Source of the DNA: Schistocerca nitens
Taxonomy: Eukaryota; Arthropoda; Insecta; Orthoptera; Acrididae
Length of the DNA stretch: 64,000 nucleotides
Assembly: GCF_023898315.1 (NCBI RefSeq)
Contig: NC_064618.1
Span: forward strand, 181,961,548 to 182,025,547
Reading direction: 5' to 3'
Positions 20,610-31,559 of this stretch are shown piece by piece (the first letter of the stretch is position 1; every line of letters begins with the position of its first letter). The notes under the pieces were generated by a model. It did no database searches and was not told where the DNA came from. It saw only the letters and a list, made by a program, of their open reading frames with translations. A program made the translations under genes and the position numbers.

Positions 20610-21075
20610 ATTTTTAGAACAAAAGTGAAAAACCATATACTCTTTCTTTGGACTATGTCCATTATTCTATACAACAGATGTAGTCCCTCTTGAACCAGTG
20701 TGATTTCGTATAAACATGAAAAACAGTCATTTTCACAGCATCAAGCATATCAAACAAATGCTGCATTTTTACATTTGCCACTGTACCATTATAATATGAA
20801 TCCAATGGAACTGATCTGGAACCAAGTTAAGGGATTTGTCGAGAGAAATAACAAGACTGTTAATCTGCCAGACATTAGAACTAATACATGTAGTTTTTTC
20901 ACTTGTCGCTGCCTAATGCTGGTGGAATATAGAATAACATGTCATAAAACAAGAGGATAAAATGTGGCACTTGGGTGGCTTCCTGGATTCTGTTGTTGAT
21001 CGACTCATTATTGATGCAGCAGATAACAGTTCCAGAACTGAAGTGTATTTCTTGGATTCAGATAAGGAATGAGCT
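20610..21075 (+). pseudogene. DDE-type transposase C-terminal relic (Tc1/IS630-like)
   Basis: Sense translation near 20760-20860 reads LHLPLYHYNMNPMELIWNQVK. The L-P-x-Y-x-x-x-x-N-P-x-E-x-x-W motif places the final catalytic Glu of Tc1/mariner-IS630 DDE transposases. After a frameshift, a DSVVDRLIIDAADNSS segment near 21000 fits the usual tail. The first two catalytic Asp and both terminal repeats are missing or unrecognised. Confidence 0.65.
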
Positions 21076-21079
21076 AAGA

Positions 21080-21880
21080 GATTACCAGGCAACTTCCTGT
21101 AACTAATACCTCCTGTGACGTCAGTATTCACTAATATGGGGAAATGCCTGTGGTATACTTTTGCATCCTGCATAGCTCACTCAGAAAAATTACACTGTGT
21201 TTAAGTAGGGAATTCTCATCACTCTTGTTTGCAATGAGACTACAATGTGAGGTGAGAACAAGAGCATTTTATGCTTTTTGTCTGGCAACCTAAGAAGCGT
21301 GCAATAGTGGTATTTTGATGAATATTATTTCATTTGTTTTAAAAGTGAAATGATATTCGAAGCTGTATTGTTGCTCTGCTCATCTTTTTTACGCCTGAAC
21401 TCCCCCACGTGCTCACATCATTGCAGGTTAGTGTGTCCAGCTGGCTGGCCAGTGCCGTCAAAGTTAAATGCGCTGGTATAGCTGTTGGCCTGTATTATCA
21501 CTGACTGTGTGTATGCAACACAGCATAAAATATATCCTTATGATTGTAGTTGACTGTACTGGACACAGCTCGGCTATCGCTCCACGTGAAACGAAATCCA
21601 ATGAGATTCAAGCAAATGCTGAAGAATACGTGGTGTAATGTTTACATCAGGTTTATTCTTATGATAAACTTATTATAGTAGTTCCAGATATTGTTCCTGT
21701 TAAATGGAAGAAAGTGATATGTTTAAGTTGTGCTTGAAGCAGGATTGATTGTGATAGACGATTATTTTGCTAGATATGTCAAAAATATACTTCCACTGCC
21801 GTTTTGGCAAGACTATATATAAAACTTACTCCATTTGAATTTGTAGATAAGTCCATGTACAAGTGCAGTTCATTTTTTCA
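21080..21880. other. Intron 2 sequence, no gene seen
   Basis: No repeat or coding signal recognised up to the exon 3 acceptor. Confidence 0.5.
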
Positions 21881-21881
21881 G

Positions 21882-21994
21882 GAGGGGCTAACAAATATAT
21901 TCTCCAATTACGGAGATGTACAGAGTGTGTACATTCATGAACCACTCCCTGGTCAGCATGTGACTTGGGCGTTTATAGTTTTCCCTAAACACAG
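21882..21994 (+). CDS. RRM gene exon 3 (helix 1 and RNP1)
   Basis: Acceptor cattttttcag, phase 0. The exon reads EGLTNIFSNYGDVQSVYI (helix 1 and beta 2), then TWAFIVF (residues 85-91) in the RNP1/beta-3 position. The usual Lys/Arg-Gly of RNP1 is replaced by Val-Thr and the first aromatic is Trp, so RNA contacts may be atypical. Donor: cacag|gtatgt, phase 2. Confidence 0.88.
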
Positions 21995-22264
21995 GTATGT
22001 TTCACATCTCTGTAGTTCCTTAACATGTGTTACACCAGGCCAAAATATGTCTTGTAGTTTTGCCTTGTAAATGTGGTGATCTGTTGGTTGAGAATATATA
22101 TTTAGCTGTGGTTTTTATAGGAACTAATTTCTTTTGTTGATTTAATTTTTTACAATTAATTTGAATTTGAAGAACACATTGTTCTTGGCAATGTAAAGAA
22201 TACAACCATGATCAACGTAACATTGTGACTGTTTAGAAACTAAATTTCATGCCGTGTTCTCTAG

Positions 22265-22450
22265 CCAAGCTGAAAGAGCCATCAGAGAACTGAACAATAA
22301 AAAACCATTGAATTTAAAAGTGCAGTTTGCACTGTCGGATGGTGAAAAGCAACGAATCCGTTCAGCAACGGAAAAGGCTGCTATTTGGGGAACGGTGTCA
22401 GAATCTTTGGCAGAATCAGATGATTTTGGAATGGAATTGCCATGTAGAAG
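22265..22450 (+). CDS. RRM gene exon 4 (helix 2, beta 4, linker)
   Basis: Acceptor gttctctag, completing a Ser codon. QAERAIRELNNKKPLNLKVQF is helix 2 and beta 4 of the RRM, closing the domain near residue 117. A charged linker follows (DGEKQRIR, SESLAESDDFG). Donor: tagaag|gtatgt, phase 2. Confidence 0.88.
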
Positions 22451-23925
22451 GTATGTATTTTAAATTAATTTAAGTTGACGACTCTTTTTCATCCAAATAT
22501 CTCCCAGGAATTTAGAAGTGTTTCCAAAGTTGAAATTATGAATTTCTCTGAACCAATTTTTATTGCGTGAGAGCAAGTTTTACTTTAAATGAATCACTTA
22601 TTAATGATCATGCAAAGTTCAGCTAGGTGTGAAAATTACAAATTTGGAAGGCTTATAAAACTTCATTTACACTGAGAAAACCTAAGACTAGATATACAGT
22701 CTGCGTTATTTTATCATATGGGCATTTTAAAATCAGTCTAAAAGTAAGTACAGAAGAATACGCATATCACAGCAGTGTTAATTTTGTAATCAGGAATAGA
22801 AACTTCAGGCATTGGTAATACTTATATACTGGTAAATTAGTTACCTGTAATTCTTGAATATTGTCTGCTGGTCAATAAAGAATGTGCTATTGTAAGGCTT
22901 TGAGATTGTAAATAAAATTTGTCAGGTCAAAACTGCTATTATAAAGCAGCCAGACTTCAACATGATAGATAAAATTTCTGCAATTTGTACTTCAAAGTGG
23001 ATACAAAACATATTACATTATTTCTTTCTTAGTGACTGATTTTAGGTTATAAGTACTACAGAGCAGTAGATGGGCCATAAAATGAATTCCATAGCTATTT
23101 CTGAAGCCAGAGCAGTCTTTTCCAGGCATTCCAGACAAGTAGCCATGTTGTGGTTTTTGTGTGATGTCTCACTTTCAGTTGTTATAAGTTTATGAGAGAT
23201 ATTTTTTAAAACTTTAAATTTATGTGGTCGGCCTTCTCAAATTCATTCTTGTATTCTGAGAAGAAAAGATCCCACATTTCTGGTTAGGAAAATTATTGTT
23301 ACAAGAATTCAAGGCTAAACTTCACAAAGGATCACCTGTGCGCTATGCTAATTTGAGGTAAATAACAAATGTGGTATCGAGTAGATGTCTGTAATGCGTC
23401 TCAATGTTAGTTGGAGCCACCCAGTTGAAGAATAGTATGTTTTAGCCATACGCAACTGTTAACAAGTTACCTTTCTATGCTGTTAGCATATAAATAACTC
23501 GCATTGTGTGGATTACCCTTCCTCTTGGCCTACTTTTGTCACATGCATGCATTTGTGGTAATGAAGCAGAAAGTGAAAGCAGGTCAGTCCACCCAAAGTG
23601 AGTAATTCATATCAGTCTGTCACTATTATCAAGATTAACATTTCAGACAAAATTGTTATCAACATACCATGAAAGTTCTACGGTCCTACGTGTATCATGT
23701 ATCAGTAGGAAAATAGCCTGTGTGTGTGTGTGGGGGGGGGGGGGGGGGGGGGGACTGTTCACACAAGTAATTCATATGAATCTTGCATCAGCACCAGTAT
23801 TCCACATTTTATACTGCTTAATTTGTATCATCCCATCACTGCATCAAATATTTCTTTTCTCACACAGATTCATTAATAACCATTTTGATATAAAAAGTGT
23901 AAATGTGTGGCAATAACAGAAATAT
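22451..23925. other. Start of intron 4, no gene seen
   Basis: AT-rich intronic DNA with a (TG)n(G)n run at 23719-23753. No domain or known element recognised. Confidence 0.5.
23732..23753. repeat. Poly-G tract after (TG)n
   Basis: About 22 consecutive G following six TG units. Such a run is prone to sequencing error and can form quadruplex structure. Confidence 0.95.
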
Positions 23926-23929
23926 CAAA

Positions 23930-24215
23930 GCTGGCAGAAATAGAAGTGGAGATGTTGAATCGCAGACAGTACTACAAAAAGACTGCTAAACAACTGAGCT
24001 TTTGGCCAAAAGCTTTGTTCTAGAACACACAGTGTCTCTTGCCCCTGAGGCCAGACTTGAGCCTTAGCAGGCAGAGAATGTTGTCACGTGTGTGCAAGTT
24101 GTACTTGCATCAGTGTGTGCGTGCGCGCCCCCCCCCCCCCCCCCCCCACACTCTTCAGTCTGTTCATTGTGCCTCTCTGCATCTCAACATCTCCACTATA
24201 TAGTGAGCAGTAATC
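23930..24215. mobile_element. Small inverted-repeat element with poly-C tract
   Basis: The left edge (agtggagatgttgaatcgcag, 23946) and right edge (ctctgcatctcaacatctccact, ending about 24198) are imperfect inverted repeats. Between them are words found at the end of the Penelope-like copy at 35.7 kb (agtcgcgatacgcacaataaaaag / ttgggcc). A (C)20 tract sits at 24128-24147. I infer a fold-back relic derived from the Penelope-like family terminus. Confidence 0.5.
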
Positions 24216-24718
24216 TATCCTTTTCATGATATTTTAGATTGTTTTTATTTTAAACTCTGTGATATGTGATGGACCGGAAAATGTGGCATCTATTTTTGGC
24301 AGAGTGCATATTACTTTTTGTTTCATTTTTAAATGATTAGATACACAAACTTAAAGGGTTGTCGTTCTACATATGTGAAGACAACGCCTTGGAATGGTTG
24401 CTGCAGAAACTTCAACAGTTTTTTCCAATATGACACTTATTTTCTTCTTTTAGCTGTTTTTATACTTTAAACAAATGATTGTTCTGCTAAGAAGCAGCAA
24501 CATTTTATCACTGTTGAACTGATCTAAAAAGTTTCTCAACATTTTCTTTTCCTGCCCAAGTCAATAATTACAAAATATACAGAATATTAATTTCGTCCTT
24601 TTGTGGGGTATTCATAGCCATTTGACCCGTACTTCCCAGTGCTACAGATAGAACTGTCAAGGTACTTGGAGTAGACTTAGAACTGAAAATAACTCTACTC
24701 TCTTGTTTTCTTTTCCAT
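24216..24718. other. Intron 4 sequence, no gene seen
   Basis: Nothing recognisable beyond short frames. Confidence 0.5.
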
Positions 24719-24721
24719 TCT

Positions 24722-24949
24722 TCAGTGTATTATCCTTGTCAGCAACATGGATGCATGAGATTTTAGGCTGGTTGTGCAATAATTCTCGCATTTATCTGAT
24801 ATTAATATTATAGGAATTGTGGGGATGATACTTTTCTGAAAGTATGAGAACACCACACCAACTTGTAAAGTCATTTGATGGCAAGTACCCATGATGATGA
24901 TAGAAATACTGAATGTCATTTGACTGCAAGCCTGCCAAGGTTCTGTCAA
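24722..24949 (-). pseudogene. Small antisense RTE-like LINE fragment
   Basis: The antisense 75-codon frame contains FQKSIIPTIPI, then DKCENYCTTSLKSHASMLLTRIIH. It parallels the FKKNIIIAIPKK / RCENYRTISLISHSCKILTRIL segment of the intact LINE but is clearly diverged, so it is an old copy or a different RTE family. Confidence 0.7.
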
Positions 24950-25388
24950 ACACTGACTACAATACTGTCTCTACATCTACATACTCATCAAGCCAGCTTA
25001 AGTTGGGTGCCAGAGGGTACCCTGTACCACTAGTAGTCACTTTCTTTCCTGTTCCATGTGCAAGGAGAACCAGGGAAAAGTGACTGTTTGTGTCTCCTTA
25101 TGAGCCCTAATTTCTCATATCTGTTTGGTCCTTACATGAAATGTGTTGTGGTGGCAGTACAATTGTTCTGCAGTGAGCTACAAATGCTGCTTCTCTAAAT
25201 TTTCTCAGTGGTATTCATCAAAAAGAATGTTGCCTTCTGTTAGGGGTTTCCAAAATTTGAGTTCTCGATCCATTCGTATTATTTGTGTGTTGTTTGAACT
25301 AGCTGGTAATAAATCTAGCAGCTTACCTGTGAATTGTTTGGTCTTACTTTAATCCAACCTGGTGTGGATCCCAAACACTCGAACAGTA

Positions 25389-26763
25389 CCGTATTTACTC
25401 GAATCTAAGCCACACTCGATTCTAAGCTGCACCTGAAATTTGAGACTCGAAATTCAAGGGGAGCAAAGTTGGTCCATTGTAATATGAGACACAATTTAGG
25501 TCGAATGAATGACAATACAGCTACAGTAGTTTGGTTTGAGTCGTAAGCTTAGCAGTTAAGCTTTACCAGGTAGCCATTGCTATGTTTCAGGCGCTCCATC
25601 CGTATTTATACGGGTACCCTTCCTTTTCCATGTGCTTCGTCTGGTTTGAATTGATTGCTTAATTTTCTTTGATTTGATAAGTGCCGTTCTCTTAGGTGTT
25701 TACGTCACTCCAAGCTGAAAATGCATTATTGTACTGTCATGCATTGTTTGTCGCATTCTGATGATGTGTGTTTATGACCTGTCGCTGCTCGCGGCATGGC
25801 TTGCTTTTGTTCGCGCTACTGCCGCTTACAATTTAAAAAGATAGGGATTGTCTCATAAGCGAAACAATGGCAAGAGACTGCTATTTGTTGTTACTTACAC
25901 TGCTGCTTTCTTTGATAATGATCAACAAGAACCAAATAATAGACTGCATATGATTGAAGATGTTCTGAACGAGAGTTTAGCGAAAATTTTTCTCCGTTTG
26001 AAAATCTTTGCAGACGCCTATTTAGTACATTACATTCTGCACAAAAATTAGTCATCTTAGATTTAAAAATGTAGTCAATTGCCAAGCTTCATTTCTGACT
26101 GTATCACTATTACGCATAACAATAATACGAATATAAACATGACATGATATGTATATTCTTCCGCGTTTGCTGTTGTCTCACTCTAGTTTCGTAGTTTATT
26201 AGGCTGACAGAATTTAAATGAGATAGCGGCAAACACGAAAGAATACATGGCAAAATGTTTATATTCGTATTATTCTTGTGGTGAAGAGAATATTGCATGT
26301 GATTCACAATTCATAAAAGTTCCTATTAGCAACCATCTCTTCTCACAGGTAGGAAAAAATTCAGAACGTAGAGTTGGCCATATTGCCAGTCGGACTTTCT
26401 TAGTACATGGAAACGCTGCAACATTTGAAGATGAACAATATGGAATTTGTATCTACTTCGAAGGATAACGTATGAAAATGCAGTGGTCGAAACTCGGGGC
26501 GGAGGAAAAAAGCTCGCCTTTCACCTTTTTTTTTTTTTAATTTATTTACTGACGCAGAGGTTTTGGCGCCAGTATTTATCTTTGTGCCTGCAAAGCATGC
26601 CTGTGTAGCGCTACATATATTCGACGGCAGAAGTTAGTTGTGGCGGCACCTACCAACATTTTTCAGAACTTTCGATTACTTTGCACTCGATTATAAGTCG
26701 CAGGCGGTTTTTTGGATTACAAAAACCGAAAAAAAAGTGCGGCTTAGATTCAAGTAAATACGG
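25389..26763. mobile_element. TA-flanked TIR DNA transposon, non-autonomous
   Basis: 1375 bp with ~28-bp terminal inverted repeats (CCGTATTTACTCGAATCTAA... / reverse complement CCGTATTTACTTGAATCTAA...) and a TA dinucleotide on each side (25387-88; 26764-65). That fits TA-targeting superfamilies such as Tc1/mariner-pogo. There is no transposase, only short frames (for example 26247-26468). It sits inside an antisense CR1-like LINE whose uninterrupted relatives in this window provide the empty site. Confidence 0.88.
26121..26274. repeat. Internal inverted repeat of the TIR transposon
   Basis: 26121-26140 and 26255-26274 are perfect 20-bp inverted copies. Pairing continues imperfectly inward for about 40 bp more (gcggcaaacacgaaagaata versus its mate), making a large internal stem. 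Confidence 0.85.
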
Positions 26764-27514
26764 TACTCAAAAATGGGTGTCACTGGTGTCGTATATGCAG
26801 TCTCCTTTACAGACAAATCACACTGCTAAAATCCTCCAAATAAACTGAATTTGACCACCTTCCTTACTAGAATCCTTAAATGCTCATTCCATTTCGTATT
26901 ACTTTGCAACGTTATGTCCTAATATTTAATCAGCATGTGTGTGTTGATCAGCACACTACTAATGCTTTATTCGAAAGTTACGAGATTGTTTTTCCACTTG
27001 TATGCATTACCTTGAAATTTTTTTCACACCCACTAGAAATTGTCTGTCATCTTGTATCCTCATATGTCACTAGATGATGACACCTTCCCAAACACCACAG
27101 CATCATCAGCAAACAACTACAGTCTGCTGCTGACCCAGTCCACCAGACCAAATGTGTATATAGAAAATAAGTGGTCCTATCACGCTTTTCCTAAGGCACT
27201 TCTGATGAGACCCTTGTCTATGATGAACACTCACCATTGAGGACAATGTACTAGATTCCTTTATTTGAAGTCTTTGAGCCACTAATGTAAGTGGGAATGT
27301 ATTCTGTATGCTTGTACTTTTGTCTGCTTTGGGGCACTATCTCAAATGTTTTTCAGAAATCTAGAAATATGGAATCTGCCGCTTGCCCTTCACCCATTGT
27401 TTGCAGGATGTCATGTAAAAAAAGGGCAAGCATAGTTTGGCACAAGCGATGATTTCTAAAATTGTACTGATTTGTTGACAGAAGCTATTCTGTCTCAAGG
27501 AAATTTGCCCCCAG

Positions 27515-30500
27515 AGGCTCAGCATTTGGTTGCAGGGTGTGGGCTTACCGACTCCAGGTTCCTGAGCTTGGGGCAGGGCACCATCAGTCCTCTGTTACCG
27601 TAAGCACCGGCCTTCGCCCTGTGGTGCAGCGGTGAAATGTTGTGTGTTTTGGCTTCACCACCTGAACTGTGGGGAGGTACACCTCTATAAAAAGCCCATC
27701 AACCTCAAGCTGTGCTATGTGCTGATGAGGTGAATGGCTGTTGAAATAAAACAGTCTGTAGCCAGCAACCTTTGGGGCACCTTTGAGGTCGTCTCCACTT
27801 AACTATATGCAAAAGGGATTGAAGGTATTGTTGGGTCCCTAAAGTGTCAAACGACTTCCTAATGGAACACTTCTAGTTGAAACTGCTAATTCAGGCCAAG
27901 TATTGAAGCTTCTAGGATGTAAGGCCTTAGGTAACTACCCAGTTGAGACTGAACTTCATAACACTCTTAATTTTAGCAAGGGAGTGGTTCCCTGCTTATG
28001 TAGTGGAGGTGGACATGGCGGAGTTACGTGAGGAATGGAAAATATCAGTGTCACAGAAGTGCAGAGCTAACCAAGGAGAGTCAACGGCAAATTGTAAAAA
28101 TCCGCAACTCCAGAATTACATCTTAAGGTTTACTTGTTTGTTCCTCATCCAGTGCAATGCTTCATAAGTCAAAGATTTGGCCAAACTTTATGGGAGGATT
28201 ACGTGTGGCCATTGCAGAGGCTCAGCTTACGAATCGGGCAATTCTTGTACACGTCCTCTGAAACGTGTAAACTGTTCTGGGGATAACCCAGTGTGTAGCA
28301 GAAAGTGTGAGGTTCGTGAGGAAAGGAAAATTCAGGAGTAGGAAGTCAAGACACACACAACCTATGGTGAAGCTAAAAAAAAAAGCTTTCAAAGCTATGT
28401 AACCTCCGATTTTTGCTGTTTCTTTTGCATCAGCCCTTAAGATGCCAATCACCCAGTGTGATGCTTCCACATTAACTCAGATCACAGATTAAAGTAAGAG
28501 CACGTGCACTTGTTGGTGTATCTGAGGGGGAACACTACACTTGAAACAGAAGCCATTCGGAAGCTGTCGGCAATGGGCTTACCACCAAAGCAACATACCA
28601 CTGCCCACCATCAGAAGCCTACTAAGCCATCCCGTTAATCCAAGCAACCAACTCCTACCATTAGTAAATAAAAATGTCCTTTGAAAAGTAGTTCCAAGTC
28701 GAAGAAAGTGGTAGTTAAACTTTCGGATTGGCAAGCTCTCTCCCTCTATGATGGGGACTATGCTCTTGAGGATATGGACTTCAAAATTGGTGGAACTGGA
28801 GAGCCGGGAACTGGCTAACGTTCCCCCTGACCTCTCCTGTAAATCACCGTCTCTGAGGGAGAAAGAAAAGAACAACCATCACTAAACAATGGCTTCCACA
28901 GGGACTTCTGTGTTGCAGTGGAATTTAAATGGGTATCACTCACATTTGGAAGAATTAGCTCCTGGTCCAGGAGAAACTGTTCAGAGCGACTTGTCCATTC
29001 TGAGAATATCGGCCTTCTGAATGTGGGTCAGATACCACACTCTTCCACAGCTACAGGGTTTTTTCAGCCATTGACTTTTGTTTTTGTTCCCCAGCTATTG
29101 CAGACTGAGTTCAGTGGGAAGTGGCTACAGATTTACGTTCTAGTGACCACTTCACAGTGTGGATCCCTGTGCCACCTAGGACGGTGCCTTGACAGGACAC
29201 CACAAAGGTGGAGGATACAAAGGGCAAATTGGTTGCAGTACAGTAGAGAGGCTGTTTTTGAACAAAAGAATTGTGGACAGGAGACAGTGGCTCACATCAC
29301 TTGTGAGATCCCACAGGTTGCCACAGAGTTCATCCCCTGGTCTAGTAACCACCTCAGACGACGGCCTATATAATGGTGGAATTATGACTGTAGTCTGGCA
29401 TTCAGGGCCAGATGAACAGCTCTGTGGAACTTCAAACACCATCCAAATACAGAAAACCTTCATGGCTTCAGATCTGCGAGAGCACATGCAAGGTGAAAAA
29501 AGAACGGAAAAGGGCTTCCTGGAAGGAATTAAAGACCTCCATTAATTGGACCACTTCCACTGTGTAAGTTTTGGACTAAATAAGGCGGATTTCAGGCAAG
29601 GGCAGTACACGTCCCCTTATGGCTTTGTCAAATAATGGGGTCTTGGTGGACACATCAGAAGACATGGCTCAGATTTTAGCTGAACACTTTTTAACTGTCA
29701 TTACTTCATGCAGACAGGCTCCTGCTTTTCAGGTGTTCTGTAGGACAGCAAATACGAGGAAGCTCAATTTCTTATCACATAATGAGGAAGTCTACAATGT
29801 TTCATTCTTCATCTGGGAATTGGAATCAGCTTTGTATGCAGCCAGAGACACTGCTTCAGGACCGGTTGAGATCCGTTAATGCTTAGCCATCTGTGCCCTA
29901 AAGTGAAAGGACAGCTCCTTTCTTGTTTCATTCAGATCTGATTTGCTGGACAGTGCTCCATGACTTGGAAGGAGGCAATATTAATTCAATTCTGGAAACC
30001 AGGCAAGGACCCTAGTGCCTCTAACAGTTACCAGAGCGTAGCCCTTACCAGTTGTATGGGTAAGGCTCTTGAACGCATGGGCAACCACTACCTCGTCTGA
30101 CTGCTCAAATCCTGATGTCACCTGAGCCGCTCCCAGTGCAGTTTCAGGTGTTACCGTTCCACCCTTGACAACTTAATTCTAATGGAGACGGCAATACAGG
30201 AGTCCTCCTTATGCTGAAACCATTTGGTTCGTGTGTTTTTGACATTGAAAAAGCAAGTGACACTACTTCGAGGTACACTCTTTGCCAACTTCATGAACGG
30301 GGACTATGTGCACCCCTGCCACTTCTTATCCAGTCCTTTCTTGAGAACCAGCCTTGTCTGACTGCTATTTTCAAGAAATAGGGTCCCCCAAGGCAGTGTC
30401 TTCAGTGCCACATTGTTTGCCGTTGTTACCAATGGCAATTCCTGTGCAGTTAAGAGCCCTGTCAGATGCGATCTTCTTCTCTTTGTTTGTAATCTTCTCT

Positions 30501-31490
30501 TCCTCTGATCTTATGATGATGGGGCAGCTACAGCTGGCCATTAAGAGGCTGCAGAGTTGGGCCAGAACAACTGGTTTTCGGTTCTCACCAGAGAAAACTG
30601 TGTCAATTTTAACTAAGCTCGTCAAAGTTTTAACCAACCAGTGCCGACAATGGGGGCCAATATTTTCTGTTTTCAAAAAACTATATGGTTTTTGGGTTTA
30701 TTATTTGACTCAGAATTAACTTGGCTCCCACATCTATGAACAAAGGATTTCCAGTCATTGAATATTTTGAAATGCCATAGTGAAAAGATGAGGAACTGAC
30801 AGGTCCCACTTCTTGCAGTTTTATAGGGCGTTCGTTCGATAACGTTTAGACTATGGCAGCATGGTCTATGGATCTGCCCGTACTTCCTACCTCGTGATGT
30901 TAGACACTGTCCACCATGAGGGTATTATGATATCAACTGAAGCCTTTCGGAGCAGCCCTGTACGGAGTCTGCGTGCAGAGGCTGCTGAACCACCACTCTG
31001 GATTCGGTGATGGATCCTTCTGGTTTGATAGGCACTGAAAATCTCAGTATCACCTCAGTCATTGGCATTTAGTGCAGTGGTCCAACTGACCTTTGAATGG
31101 CTGTTCAGAAATTGGCCCCATGTGACCCAGCCATGTGAGATATGTCTCAAGGATCTGGATCTGTCAGACCTCCAAATACACAGCCAGGGATGGAACGCCT
31201 TGCCACCTTGGTGTCTTCAGAGGCCCAAAGTGATTATAAGCTTCACATGGTACAAGAAAACTTTACTCCATATGTTTTTACAACTTTTTTTCCATTTTAA
31301 ATATGTACTGTTTTATTATTGTTTGCACAGATGGATCTCACCAAGAGAATGTCCTCAGTTGTTCTGCTGTTTCCCTGATACAGTTTTTAAAGTGTGTTTT
31401 CCGCAGCATTTGGCTGTGGAATTAAATGGTATTCTGATGGCACTGGAGAGAATTCACAGACATCGCTGTACAGGGTTTCTTGTCTGTTCA
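27515..31490 (+). pseudogene. Sense jockey/I-superfamily LINE with RNase H, decayed
   Basis: About 4 kb of sense relic. A CCHC zinc-knuckle piece of ORF1 (CGHCRGSAYESGNSC) lies near 28208-28250. The endonuclease start (LQWNLNGYHSHLEEL) is near 28912. The reverse transcriptase has PGKDPSASNSYQSVALTSC near 30000 and DIEKASDTTS near 30240. A thumb-region EAFRSSPVRSLRAEAAEPPL lies near 30930, and an RNase H remnant (CTDGSHQENV near 31325, then GFLVCSD near 31475). It is riddled with stops and frameshifts. The RNase H domain separates this family from the CR1-like and RTE copies. It is the largest sense element in intron 4. Confidence 0.75.
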
Positions 31491-31509
31491 GACAAGAAAC
31501 CCTGTACAG
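31466..31509. repeat. Perfect 21-bp inverted repeat, 2-base loop
   Basis: ctgtacagggtttcttgtct g|tt|c agacaagaaaccctgtacag: the arms 31466-31486 and 31489-31509 are exact complements. It lies at the RNase H end of the sense LINE and probably marks an inverted-duplication junction. Confidence 0.93.
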
Positions 31510-31559
31510 TGTTTTTTGTTTTGTGGTGTGCACAGTCTCACATTTCTAAATAGTTAAAT

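Larger units (their letters stand above)
24965..27490 (-). mobile_element. Antisense CR1-like LINE 3' half, split by a TIR transposon
   Basis: Two blocks (24965-25386 and 26766-27490) align with the same region of the other antisense CR1-like copies at 41.1-43.4, 43.6-46.5 and 60.4-61.6 kb. Shared words include the (tacatc)n 3' end with 'agggtacc' and the 'ggatccca...cac' and 'cagtctcc' strings. Frames are heavily decayed. The interruption is the TA-flanked element at 25389-26763. Confidence 0.8.

Noticed and set aside
25800-26470. Short frames inside the TA-flanked transposon as possible transposase
   Set aside because: None exceeds 75 codons or shows a DDE or DNA-binding motif; treated as non-autonomous.
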